A stretch of 24,812 nucleotides of DNA from Pseudomonadota bacterium (GTDB lineage Bacteria > Pseudomonadota > Gammaproteobacteria > Steroidobacterales > Steroidobacteraceae), in NCBI GenBank assembly GCA_021850555.1, contig JAJZLX010000180.1:1-24812 (forward strand). The letters run 5' to 3'. The notes under the pieces are model-generated. The model was not told the DNA's origin. It searched no databases and saw only the letters and a program-made list of their open reading frames with translations. Position numbers and translations under genes: made by a program. Below, piece after piece: positions 1-8,215 of the stretch; positions within the stretch are counted from its first letter, which is position 1; each line of letters opens with the position of its first letter.

Positions 1-1376
1 AGGTTGTAATGCGTGTTGTCGACATCGAAGGCCGCAAAGCCACCGTTGCTGCTCTGCATGCCCGCGAGCCACTCGAGCGAGCGCTCGACGGCCTGCGAGT
101 AGCGCTGCGGCTCGCCCTCGCGGACCTGCGCCTGATGCATGGCCCAGGCGACCACCGCGGTATCATCGAGGTCCGGATAATGGGCGTTGCCGAACTGGAA
201 CGGCCAGCCGCCGGCCCGCAGGCGCGGCCGGCGAATCCGCCAGTCCCCGATCTGCTCGAGCACCTGGCGGGGCCGCAGCCAATCGAGGCCTCGCAGCGCC
301 GCCGCGCGCGATTGCGGATCGCCCGCCTCCTGAAGCGCCAGGCAGGCGAGTCCCGTATCCCACACCGGTGAGACGCACGGCTGACAGTAGGCCCGATCAC
401 TCTGAACGACGAGCAGCTTCTCGAGCGCGCGCTTGGCGGTCACCCGGCGCGGATCGTCCGCGGGGTAGCCGAGCAGCACCATCATCTCGAGCGCATTCAC
501 CATCGCGGGGAAGATCGCGCCGAGGCCGTCCTCGCCGTTCAGGCGCTCGAGCGTCCACTGCTCGGCGCGGCGCGTGGCGCGCGCGCGCATGCCCGCCGGG
601 ATGAGCGGATCGATCAGCCTGCCGAGGCGATCGAGCGTGAAAAACACCCGCGCGAGCCCCTTGCCCTGGCTCGGCAGGCGGAAGTAATGGCGCTCCTGCT
701 GCGGGGGCGTCGTGAACAGCTCCGGGATGTGCACATTGCGCGGATTGCGCGCCACGGGCTTGTGCGTACACAACACGAACAGCGGCACCATCACCGTGCG
801 CGACCAGTACGAGACCTTGTCGAGGTGGAACGGGAACCACTTCGGCAGCAGCATGATCTCGACCGGGATGTAGGGCACGGCGCGCCAGGGCACCTCGCCG
901 AACAGCGCGAGCGCGATCCGGGTGAATACGTTGGCGTGCGCCGCTCCGCCGCGCGAGAGCACGGCCTCGCGGGCCCGGCGCATGTGCGCAGCCTCGGGAT
1001 CGTCGCCGGCGAGCTTCAGGGCGAAGTAGGCCTTGACGGTGCAGGACAGATCGAGCTGCCCGCCGCTGTAAAGCGGCCACCCGCCGTGCGCGGCCTGGTG
1101 CGCGCGCAGGTACACCGCGATCTTTCGCTCGAGCTCCCCGTCGATCTCATCCAGATAATGCATCATCAGGATATATTCGGCCGGGATGGTGCAGTCGGCC
1201 TCGAGCTCGAACAGCCAGTGACCGTCGCGCTGCTGCAGCCGGATGAGCGCATCGCGCGCCTGGCGGATCGAGCGCTCCAGGTCGGGGAGCTCGGGAATGT
1301 GGGCGGGCGCCTCCACCGCGGCGGAGGATGTCTGGAAGAACGCCTCGGCGGATTCTGTCTGGACGTTGTCGTTCAA
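1..1376 (-). CDS. shc: Squalene-hopene cyclase, C-terminus cut by window edge
   Basis: This enzyme cyclises squalene to hopene or hopanol at the cytoplasmic membrane, the committing step of hopanoid synthesis. About 458 residues are visible; the family is usually 630-680, so the C-terminal third lies left of the window. The N-terminal part has the typical stretch DGHWLFELEADCTIP, and the catalytic acid motif DLDDTA falls at residues 402-407 (DXDD, the proton donor of the family). The start is a TTG at 1376 that overlaps the stop of the upstream squalene synthase (TTGA). A GGAGG ribosome site at 1386-1390 sits nine bases before it, and no ATG lies near, so TTG is well supported and the pair looks translationally coupled. 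It is the last visible gene of the leftward arm. Confidence 0.95.
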   Translation of the reverse strand, partial: MNDNVQTESAEAFFQTSSAAVEAPAHIPELPDLERSIRQARDALIRLQQRDGHWLFELEADCTIPAEYILMMHYLDEIDGELERKIAVYLRAHQAAHGGWPLYSGGQLDLSCTVKAYFALKLAGDDPEAAHMRRAREAVLSRGGAAHANVFTRIALALFGEVPWRAVPYIPVEIMLLPKWFPFHLDKVSYWSRTVMVPLFVLCTHKPVARNPRNVHIPELFTTPPQQERHYFRLPSQGKGLARVFFTLDRLGRLIDPLIPAGMRARATRRAEQWTLERLNGEDGLGAIFPAMVNALEMMVLLGYPADDPRRVTAKRALEKLLVVQSDRAYCQPCVSPVWDTGLACLALQEAGDPQSRAAALRGLDWLRPRQVLEQIGDWRIRRPRLRAGGWPFQFGNAHYPDLDDTAVVAWAMHQAQVREGEPQRYSQAVERSLEWLAGMQSSNGGFAAFDVDNTHYN

Positions 1377-2500
1377 GAGGCCGTGCCTCCAATCTGCACG
1401 GAAGAGGTCGGGGTCTGCTCGTCGGCCCCGGGCCACACGCCCGCGGGCTTCAACGGCACGGGCGCCTCGGTGAGCGGCAAGCCGCGCGCGGCACGCTCGA
1501 AGAGCTGGCGCAACACCCGGTCCTTGCGCACCGAGAGATTGGTCAGGGTCTGGGTCATCGCCACGGCCGAGCGGGACACCTTCACCTGCTGCCCGCTCGT
1601 GTAGCCGGGATTGTCCTGGATCTTGCGAAGCGTGAGGGCCGCCAGCCCGATCGCCCACAGGCAGAAGCGGCGGATGCCTCCCTCATCGCCAGGGATGAGC
1701 AGCGTGAAGGCGAGCGCGTTGCGCAGGTGCTGGTGAGCGACGCCGACCAGCTCCATCACGCCGGCGTGGAAGCGCGCATCCGAGCGCTCCGGGGTGAGCG
1801 CGGAGAGATCGACGCCGTAGCGGCTGAACACCTCCTGGGGCAGCCAGCAGGCGCCGCGCTCACGGTCTTCCCACACGTCCTTCAGGATATTGGTCATCTG
1901 CAGGCCCTGGCCGAAGGACGGCGCGAGCTCGTAGAGCAGCGCGTAGTGGCGCCCGATGTGCGGGGAGTAGGCGCAGAACAGCTCGGTCAGAGTCTCCCCG
2001 ACGATGCCCGCCACGTAGTAGCAGTAGGCATCGAGGTCGGTGCCACGGGCGAGCCCCCTCAGGCTGGCGGTGCGCTGGAAGTGGTGCATGCCGTGGCACA
2101 TCACCTCGATACAGCGGCGGATGGCGCCGCGCTGGCGCGCATCGAAGCCCTCGACGACACGCATCACCCGCGCCGTGTTGGCGAGCAGATCGCGCTCGGC
2201 CGGCAGCGTGTGCCCTGAGAGCTTCGGGGTCACCTCGCGCGCGAAGCGCGAGGCATCCTCACGGCCCTGCACCACCGCGGTGAAGCGCTGCAGGCAGGCG
2301 TAGGTGTCGGATGCGGACAAGGCCGGCTCGTCCTCGATCGTGTCGGCGATGCGGCAGAGCAGATAGGCGCTCGTGACCGCGGTGCTCAGCGCCGGCGGCA
2401 GCTGCGGGATCGTGAGCGCGAACGTGCGCGAGACGTGCGGGAGGATCGCGTCCTGGAATGCCTCATCGGATCGGGCGGGATCGAGCAGCATGGGCCTCAC
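1373..2500 (-). CDS. sqs: Squalene synthase (farnesyl-diphosphate farnesyltransferase type)
   Basis: This 375-residue protein belongs to the squalene/phytoene synthase family and would condense two farnesyl diphosphates to squalene. The two aspartate-rich Mg-diphosphate motifs are visible: DTIED at residues 53-57 and DVWED at 208-212. The N-terminal SRTFALTIPQLP and the YCYYVAG segment resemble the one-enzyme NADPH-dependent squalene synthase known from eukaryotes and some methanotrophs rather than HpnC or HpnD, and no HpnC, HpnD or HpnE is seen in the window. The start is a GTG four bases after the ispA stop; an ATG three codons inside (2491) is an alternative. Its stop overlaps the shc start. 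HpnD-like presqualene synthase is the main alternative assignment. Confidence 0.85.
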   Translation of the reverse strand: MRPMLLDPARSDEAFQDAILPHVSRTFALTIPQLPPALSTAVTSAYLLCRIADTIEDEPALSASDTYACLQRFTAVVQGREDASRFAREVTPKLSGHTLPAERDLLANTARVMRVVEGFDARQRGAIRRCIEVMCHGMHHFQRTASLRGLARGTDLDAYCYYVAGIVGETLTELFCAYSPHIGRHYALLYELAPSFGQGLQMTNILKDVWEDRERGACWLPQEVFSRYGVDLSALTPERSDARFHAGVMELVGVAHQHLRNALAFTLLIPGDEGGIRRFCLWAIGLAALTLRKIQDNPGYTSGQQVKVSRSAVAMTQTLTNLSVRKDRVLRQLFERAARGLPLTEAPVPLKPAGVWPGADEQTPTSSVQIGGTAS

Positions 2501-2504
2501 GCGA

Positions 2505-3410
2505 TCAGTTCCGCCGCGCCAGCAGCCAGTCGGTCACCGCCCGCAGCGCATCGGCGCTGCGGCCGAGCGGCGCGAGCGATTCGAGCGCCTGCTGGTGAAG
2601 CCGGCGGACCCGCTCCTGCGAGGCCGGGATGCCGAGGATGGAGGGATGAGTGGACTTGCCGTGCTCCCGGTCGGCGCCCGCGACTTTGCCGAGCGTCGCG
2701 GTGTCGCTCAACTCATCGAGCAGGTCGTCCTGGATCTGAAAGGCGAGCCCGATGGGGGCGGCGAATCCCGCAAGCGCGCGCTCGAGCGCCGGGTCGAGGC
2801 CGCTCACACAGGCGGCGCCCATCATGACGCTCGCGCGGATCAGGGCGCCGGTCTTGAGCGAGTGCATGCGCTCGACCTGCTCGATGCCGAGTTTCATCCC
2901 CTCGGACTCCAGATCGATGGCCTGCCCGCCGGCCATTCCCCGACTGCCGATGGCCTCGGCGAGCAGCCCCACCAGGCGCACGCGCACGGCGGGATCCTGC
3001 GGCAGGGATGGGTCGCGCGCGAGCAGCTGGAACGCGAGCGACTGCAGCGCATCGCCGACGAGCAGCGCGGTCGCCTCGTCGTAGGCCTTGTGGCAGGTTG
3101 GCCGGCCGCGCCGCAGATCATCGTCGTCCATTGCCGGCATGTCATCGTGCACCAGCGAATAGACGTGCACCAGCTCCAGCGCACAGGCGGCCGCCTCGAC
3201 CTCATCCTCCTTCAGCCCGAGCGCATGCGCGGTGGCGAGCAGCAGGATGGGACGCACCCGCTTGCCCCCGCCGAGCACGCTGTAGCGCATGGCCGCGTGC
3301 AGACGCTCCGGCAGCTCCTCGGCGCGCGGCAGCCGCCGCGCCAGAGCATCCTCCATCCGCGCCCGCCAGGCCTCGAGCTGCGTGCCCGCGATCTCAAGCG
3401 CCGCTGACAC
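2505..3410 (-). CDS. ispA: Farnesyl diphosphate synthase (short-chain polyprenyl synthase)
   Basis: The enzyme adds isopentenyl units to dimethylallyl and geranyl diphosphate in the cytoplasm to give farnesyl diphosphate, the substrate of the squalene synthase encoded next. From the GTG at 3410 it has 301 residues, matching the roughly 300 of E. coli IspA. The first aspartate-rich motif DDMPAMD is at 89-95, GGGKRVRP at 47-54, and the second motif DDLLD at 228-232. I chose GTG 3410, preceded by GGGAAG and overlapping the hpnH stop by 17 bases. The frame can extend to a TTG at 3449, but that start has no ribosome site and would enlarge the overlap with hpnH. A geranylgeranyl product cannot be excluded from sequence alone, but the neighbours argue for C15. 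Confidence 0.92.
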   Translation of the reverse strand: MSAALEIAGTQLEAWRARMEDALARRLPRAEELPERLHAAMRYSVLGGGKRVRPILLLATAHALGLKEDEVEAAACALELVHVYSLVHDDMPAMDDDDLRRGRPTCHKAYDEATALLVGDALQSLAFQLLARDPSLPQDPAVRVRLVGLLAEAIGSRGMAGGQAIDLESEGMKLGIEQVERMHSLKTGALIRASVMMGAACVSGLDPALERALAGFAAPIGLAFQIQDDLLDELSDTATLGKVAGADREHGKSTHPSILGIPASQERVRRLHQQALESLAPLGRSADALRAVTDWLLARRN

Positions 3411-4551
3411 GGCGGTCTTCCCGGTTCGCGCTCGGACGCACCTCGGCAAGAGGAATCGTCACTTCCGCGGGCGCTTCGGCCTTGAGCGGCGGCTCATCGT
3501 AGAGCACGGGCAGCTCGGGCGCCATCGGGCCGCTGACACGGGGTCCGCGCAGCGAGATTCTGAGCGCCTTCAGCGGATGAGCGAAGGCGTCATCGACCGC
3601 GGTCCCCTCGTAACCGCAGTGCGCCATGCAATTGTTGCACTTGGGGTTGCGCCCGGCGCCGTAGCGATCCCAGTCGGTCTCCTCCATGAGGGAGCGGTAG
3701 CTCTTGGCGTACCCCTCGTCGGTGAGCAGATAGCAGGGCCGCTGCCAGCCGAAGAGGTTGTAGGTCGGAGTGCTCCACGGGGTGCACTGGTAGCTCTGGT
3801 TGCCGGCGAGGAAATCGAGGAACAGCGCCGAGTGGTTGAACGACCAGCGCGCACGGCGCTCGCGGCCGCGCTTGAAAATCTCGCGAAACAGCTGCTTGCT
3901 CGCACTGCGGCCGAGGAACACGTCCTGGCGGGGCGCATGCTGGTAGCTGTAGCCCGGAGAGACGGTGATGCCCTCGACACCGAGGCTCATCGCGGTATCG
4001 AAGAAATCGGCGACATCCGCCGGCTCCTCCTGCTGGAACAGCGTGCAGTTGACCGTGACCCTGAACCCCTTGGAGCGGGCGAGCCGGATGGCCGACACCG
4101 CCTTGTCGAACACCCCTTCCTGACAGACCGACTGGTCGTGGCGCTCGCGATTGCCGTCGAGGTGCACGGAGAAGGTGAGATAGGGCGAAGGCCGGTACTC
4201 GTCGATGTGCTTGGCGAGCAGGATCGCGTTGGTGCACAGGTACACGAAGCGCTTGCGCGAGACGATGCCCGCGACGATGTCCGGCATATCCTTGTGGATG
4301 AGCGGCTCGCCCCCGGGAATCGACACCATGGGCGCGCCGCACTCGTCCACCGCGGCGAGCGCCTGCTCGACCGACAGGCGCTTCTGCAGGATCTCCTTCG
4401 GATAGTCGATCTTGCCGCACCCGGCGCAGGCGAGGTTGCATTGGAACAGGGGCTCCAGCATCAGCACGAGCGGATAGCGCTTATGCCCGCTGAGCTTGCG
4501 GCCCAAGATGTACCGGGCGACCCGGTACTGTTGAATCAGTGGAATGCCCAA
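3394..4551 (-). CDS. hpnH: Adenosyl-hopene transferase, radical SAM protein HpnH
   Basis: HpnH joins a 5'-deoxyadenosyl group from S-adenosylmethionine to diploptene, giving adenosylhopane, the precursor of all C35 hopanoids. The protein has 385 residues. The radical SAM iron-sulfur motif CNLACAGC is at residues 38-45 (CxxxCxxC), preceded by the family-typical YPLVLMLEPLFQ; GGEPL follows at about residue 100. A cysteine cluster near residues 314-324 (CNNCMAHCGYE) lies where HpnH proteins carry conserved cysteines. The start is a TTG at 4551 with GGGAGAG six bases ahead; the resulting N-terminus MGIPLIQQ fits the family well. It lies 60 bases after idi and overlaps ispA. Confidence 0.95.
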   Translation of the reverse strand: MGIPLIQQYRVARYILGRKLSGHKRYPLVLMLEPLFQCNLACAGCGKIDYPKEILQKRLSVEQALAAVDECGAPMVSIPGGEPLIHKDMPDIVAGIVSRKRFVYLCTNAILLAKHIDEYRPSPYLTFSVHLDGNRERHDQSVCQEGVFDKAVSAIRLARSKGFRVTVNCTLFQQEEPADVADFFDTAMSLGVEGITVSPGYSYQHAPRQDVFLGRSASKQLFREIFKRGRERRARWSFNHSALFLDFLAGNQSYQCTPWSTPTYNLFGWQRPCYLLTDEGYAKSYRSLMEETDWDRYGAGRNPKCNNCMAHCGYEGTAVDDAFAHPLKALRISLRGPRVSGPMAPELPVLYDEPPLKAEAPAEVTIPLAEVRPSANREDRRVSGA

Positions 4552-4611
4552 AATCCGCTCTCCCGTGGTTGGGCCGGTCTGCTCGACCGGCCGGCTCCGT
4601 CAGCGAAGCCG

Positions 4612-5220
4612 CTACTCTACCTGCGCAGACTGGCGCTGCAGTGCCTGCAACGCCGCCTGGTGATCCCGCCTGATCCGCTCCCACTCCAGGGTGAACCAGG
4701 GCGTGAAACGCTCCGAGCCCACACCCCGCATCTGCTCATCGAGCGCCTCGGGACTCACCCAGCGCCATGCCGCGATCTCCTCGCGGTTGACACGCACGGG
4801 TGCGCCGCAGCGCCCGATGAACACCGAGCACAGCTCATGCTCGGCTCCTGCACCGTCAAACTGTGCTTGATACTGGAATTTGAACAGAAAGTGCAATAGG
4901 CATTTGATTCCCAGCTCTTCGTACAAGCGTCGATGCACGGCCGCCTCCATGGTCTCGGCGCGCCGCGGATGGCTGCAGCAGCTGTTCGACCAGTACAACG
5001 GCCAGAGCCGCTTCGCGGCCGACCGCTGCTGCACCAGCAGCTCGCCCCGGTCGTTGAAGATGAACAGCGAAAACGCCCGGTGCAGCAAGCCGGTCCCTTC
5101 GTGGCAGCGGGAGCGGCTGGCATGGCCGACCTCGCGATCCTCCTCATCCACCAGGATGAGCGTATCCGGGGCCGCCAGGCTGTCGTGCTCCAGCAACATA
5201 TCGCTGCCGCATACCTCCAT
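4612..5220 (-). CDS. idi: Isopentenyl-diphosphate delta-isomerase, type 1
   Basis: This Nudix-fold enzyme interconverts isopentenyl and dimethylallyl diphosphate and so balances the two substrates needed by IspA. It has 202 residues. The catalytic cysteine motif aligns as NSCCSHP at residues 79-85 (C82 in the position of E. coli C67), metal-binding histidines are H40 and H47, and the acidic pair E127 and E129 sits in the EHELCSVF segment. It is the first gene of the leftward hopanoid arm. The ATG at 5220 is preceded by GAGGGA; a second ATG seven codons in is possible. Cells using the MEP pathway do not strictly need this isomerase, so placing it at the head of a squalene/hopanoid unit suggests it serves to raise flux into farnesyl diphosphate. 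Confidence 0.93.
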   Translation of the reverse strand: MEVCGSDMLLEHDSLAAPDTLILVDEEDREVGHASRSRCHEGTGLLHRAFSLFIFNDRGELLVQQRSAAKRLWPLYWSNSCCSHPRRAETMEAAVHRRLYEELGIKCLLHFLFKFQYQAQFDGAGAEHELCSVFIGRCGAPVRVNREEIAAWRWVSPEALDEQMRGVGSERFTPWFTLEWERIRRDHQAALQALQRQSAQVE

Positions 5221-5314
5221 TATCTCATCCCTCGCAGACCTTCAAACGTGTACCCTATACGCCCGTTCACGGACTTGAATTCCTCTGCTCTTTTGCACAT
5301 CGGCAGCCCGCAAC
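5221..5314. promoter_or_regulatory. Divergent promoter region between idi and hpnI
   Basis: These 94 bases separate the two hopanoid arms and must hold the promoters of both. The stretch is less GC-rich than its surroundings and contains the sequence CCTATACGCC near 5253-5262, which offers a TATA-like -10 on either strand. No convincing -35 partner is seen for either direction, so individual promoters are not called. A ribosome site GAGGGA for idi lies at its left end. Confidence 0.5.
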
Positions 5315-6520
5315 GTGCGGATGTTGTTGGACATGATAACCGGCTCCACGTTCAGTGTAACTGGCCAGGCGCTGGCCGCGCTCGGCATTGTGCTGACCGC
5401 GGCCTCGTTCGGCTACTCGCTCACTGCCTGTATCGCAGTGTTGCTCTCTCGCAACAAACGCATTCCGCGGATGAGCGGCGCATTGCGCCCCGTGACTGTG
5501 CTGAAGCCACTGTGCGGAGCGGAGCCTGCGCTGTACGAGGACCTGCGCTCGCTTTGCGTGCAAGCCTATCCGGTCATGCAGATTATATTCGGAGTGCAGC
5601 ATCCGGCCGACCCTGCGCTCGGGGCTGTCCGGCGGCTGCAGGCGGAGTTCCCCGGGCTCCACATTGACGTCGTCATCGACCCCCGCCGCCACGGCCACAG
5701 CGCCAAGGTGAGCAATCTCATCAACATGATGGCGGTGGCCCGGTACGACTGGCTGGTGCTCGCCGACAGCGACGTGCGCGTACCCCCCGGATATCTCGAG
5801 GGCGTGTGCGCGCCGCTTGCGGACCCGGGGGTCGGCATCGTGACCTGTCCTTACCGGGGCCGGCCGGTGGCCGGTCCCGGGCGAGCCCGCCTGTGGTCCG
5901 AGCTCGGGGCGCTGTTCGTCAACGACTGGTTCATGCCCTCTGTGCGGGTGGCCGCTTTGTTTGGGTCACGTAGCTTTGCCTTTGGCGCCACCATTGCGCT
6001 GCGGCGCGACGCCCTTTCGGCCATTGGCGGGTTTCCCGCGATCGCCGACCAGCTGGCCGATGACTACCGGCTCGGGGAGCTGACCCGCCGCCTGGGTCTT
6101 GCGACCGTGCTCTCGCACGTCGTGGTCGAGACCTCGGTCGATGAGCCCAGCTTCCGGCAGCTCGTTCAGCATGAGACACGGTGGCTGCGGACCATCCGGG
6201 CGGTGCGTCCCGGGGGGTACGCCGCCTCGGCAGTGACGTTCAGCCTGCCGGTCGCCGTCCTCGGCTGCGCGCTCGCGGGCGCAAGTGCCGGTGCGCTCAT
6301 CCTTTTGAGCGCCACCGCTGCGGCTCGGGTAATGCTACATTTGATGGTTTATGCTCCGGAGCCTGCCCTGGGCGGGAGCCGGAGGCGGCTTTGGGCGCTG
6401 CCCGCAAGTGATGTGCTCGGCTTTGCGCTCTGGTGCCGGGGGTTCGCGGCGCGGGAAGTGCAATGGCGGCACCAGCGCTACCGTGTGGCCCGTGACGGCT
6501 CGGCCCACCCGATTACCTGA
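5315..6520 (+). CDS. hpnI: Hopanoid glycosyltransferase HpnI
   Basis: HpnI is a family 2/21 glycosyltransferase related to ceramide glucosyltransferase. In Burkholderia it adds N-acetylglucosamine to bacteriohopanetetrol. The 401-residue protein has an N-terminal membrane segment at about 17-43, TVLKPLCG at 61-68, the metal-binding DSD at 151-153, a LADDYRLG segment at 247-254 and the processive-type motif QHETRW at 285-290, followed by C-terminal hydrophobic segments at about 306-345. The start shown is a GTG; ATG codons at 5321 and 5333 are in frame and would remove two or six residues. It is the first gene of the rightward arm, ten bases before hpnJ. Confidence 0.9.
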   Translation: MRMLLDMITGSTFSVTGQALAALGIVLTAASFGYSLTACIAVLLSRNKRIPRMSGALRPVTVLKPLCGAEPALYEDLRSLCVQAYPVMQIIFGVQHPADPALGAVRRLQAEFPGLHIDVVIDPRRHGHSAKVSNLINMMAVARYDWLVLADSDVRVPPGYLEGVCAPLADPGVGIVTCPYRGRPVAGPGRARLWSELGALFVNDWFMPSVRVAALFGSRSFAFGATIALRRDALSAIGGFPAIADQLADDYRLGELTRRLGLATVLSHVVVETSVDEPSFRQLVQHETRWLRTIRAVRPGGYAASAVTFSLPVAVLGCALAGASAGALILLSATAAARVMLHLMVYAPEPALGGSRRRLWALPASDVLGFALWCRGFAAREVQWRHQRYRVARDGSAHPIT

Positions 6521-6530
6521 GGAAGAGCTC

Positions 6531-7955
6531 ATGATGAAGACCCTGTTCCTGCAAGCCCCGTCGTTCGATGGCTTCGACGGAGGCGCCGGCGCGCGCTACC
6601 AGGCCAAGCGCGAGATCCGCTCGTTCTGGTATCCGACCTGGCTCGCCCAACCCGCGGCCCTCGTGCCGCAGAGCCGGCTGCTCGATGCGCCGGCCGACGG
6701 GCTGTCCATGGCCGAGGTGCTGCCGCTTGCGCGCCAGTACGACCTCCTCGTCATGCACACCAGCTCCCCCTCCTTTCCCACCGATGCCAAGGTGGCGGAG
6801 CTCATGAAGGAGGAAAACCCGCGCCTGCTCGTCGGCATGGTTGGCGCGAAGGTGGCGGTGGACCCGGCGGGCTCGCTCGGCGCCTCGCACGCGATCGACT
6901 TCGTGGCCCGCGAGGAATTCGACTACACATTGAAGGAGGTCGCCGAAGGGCGCCCCTTCGCCGGCATCTCGGGCCTGTCCTTCCGCCGCCCCGACGGGCA
7001 GATCGAGCACAACCCCGCCCGCGCGATGATCGAGAACATGGACGACCTGCCGTGGGTCACGCCGGTCTACAAGCGCGACCTCACGATCGAGAACTACTTC
7101 ATCGGTTACCTGCAGCATCCCTACGTGTCGTTCTATACCGGCAGGGGCTGCCGCTCGAAGTGCACCTTCTGCCTCTGGCCGCAGACCGTCGGCGGACACC
7201 GCTACCGGGTGCGCAGCGCCGCCAGCGTCGTCGAGGAGGTCCGCTGGATCAAGGAGAACATGCCGCAGGTGAAGGAGATCTTCTTCGACGACGACACCTT
7301 CACCGACTTCCGCCCGCGGGTGGAGGAGATCGCCCGCGGCCTGGGCAAGCTCGGGGTCACCTGGTCGTGCAATGCCAAGGCCAACGTGCCCTACGAGACG
7401 CTGAAGATCATGAAGGACAACGGCCTGCGCCTTCTGCTGGTCGGCTACGAGTCCGGGAACGACCAGATCCTTCACAACATCAGGAAAGGCCTGCGCACCG
7501 ACATCGCCCGCCGCTTCACCAAGGACTGCCGCAAGCTCGGTGTGACCATCCACGGCACCTTCATTCTGGGCCTGCCCGGGGAGACCCCCGACACCATCCG
7601 CGAGACCATCCAGTTCGCGATGGACATCAATCCGCACACCATCCAGGTGTCCCTCGCCGCCCCCTACCCCGGCACGCAGCTCTATTCCCAGGCGGTCGAG
7701 AACGGCTGGATCACCGCGCACGAGAACCTGAACCTGGTCAACGACCGCGGCATTCAGCTCTCGCCGATCAGCTATCCCCACCTCCCGGCGAAGGAGATCT
7801 ACCACGCGGTGGAGACCTTCTATAAGCGTTTCTACTTCCGGCCGCGCAAGATCGCCGAGCTCACAGGCGAGATGCTGCTCAGCTGGGAGATGACCAAGCG
7901 CCGGCTGCGCGAGGGCGTCGAGTTCTTCCGCTTCCTGCGCGCGCACGAGGCCTGA
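6531..7955 (+). CDS. hpnJ: Hopanoid radical SAM protein HpnJ
   Basis: HpnJ is a B12-binding-type radical SAM enzyme required for the cyclitol ether head group; it is proposed to contract the glucosamine ring after HpnI and HpnK have acted. The protein has 474 residues. An N-terminal Rossmann-like region at about 1-150 corresponds to the cobalamin-binding domain of related enzymes, though I do not see the DxHxxG histidine motif. The iron-sulfur motif CRSKCTFC is at 207-214 (CxxxCxxC), and FFDDDTFTD and LVGYESGND follow as in other family members. ATG 6531 is preceded by GAGGAAGAG; the next codon is also ATG. It lies ten bases after hpnI. Confidence 0.93.
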   Translation: MMKTLFLQAPSFDGFDGGAGARYQAKREIRSFWYPTWLAQPAALVPQSRLLDAPADGLSMAEVLPLARQYDLLVMHTSSPSFPTDAKVAELMKEENPRLLVGMVGAKVAVDPAGSLGASHAIDFVAREEFDYTLKEVAEGRPFAGISGLSFRRPDGQIEHNPARAMIENMDDLPWVTPVYKRDLTIENYFIGYLQHPYVSFYTGRGCRSKCTFCLWPQTVGGHRYRVRSAASVVEEVRWIKENMPQVKEIFFDDDTFTDFRPRVEEIARGLGKLGVTWSCNAKANVPYETLKIMKDNGLRLLLVGYESGNDQILHNIRKGLRTDIARRFTKDCRKLGVTIHGTFILGLPGETPDTIRETIQFAMDINPHTIQVSLAAPYPGTQLYSQAVENGWITAHENLNLVNDRGIQLSPISYPHLPAKEIYHAVETFYKRFYFRPRKIAELTGEMLLSWEMTKRRLREGVEFFRFLRAHEA

Positions 7956-8215
7956 TGGCAGCCCGGCCCGGCGGTAGTCATGACGCAAACGACAGGGGGC
8001 GGGAGCGCGACCGCGAGGCGGCCTTTCCCGGGCGCTGAGAGGAACGACGCTTTTCCGCCCTCCAAGACCGCTTCCTCGGGCGCTCGGGATCGCGGGGACG
8101 CATCTCAGCGGGCTTCTCGCCAGATCGAGCGCAACGGGTGCCCCTCGCATGGGCAAGGGGACGCGCCGTGCCCGCAAAGTGCGCCGAGGGCAATGATCGG
8201 GCGAGCGGATCGTCA
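7956..8215. other. Gap between hpnJ and hpnK without a convincing gene
   Basis: About 260 bases separate hpnJ from hpnK although all other genes of this arm are nearly contiguous or overlap. A 79-codon frame starting at ATG 7980 ends in a TGA that overlaps the hpnK start codon, but its product is Arg, Ala and Ser rich, resembles no family I know and looks like a chance frame in GC-rich DNA. I see no hairpin with a T-tract, so transcription probably continues through. Confidence 0.5.

Noticed and set aside
3411..3449. Longer ispA start (TTG 3449)
   Set aside because: No ribosome site, extra 13 residues not family-like, larger overlap with hpnH; GTG 3410 gives the usual length.
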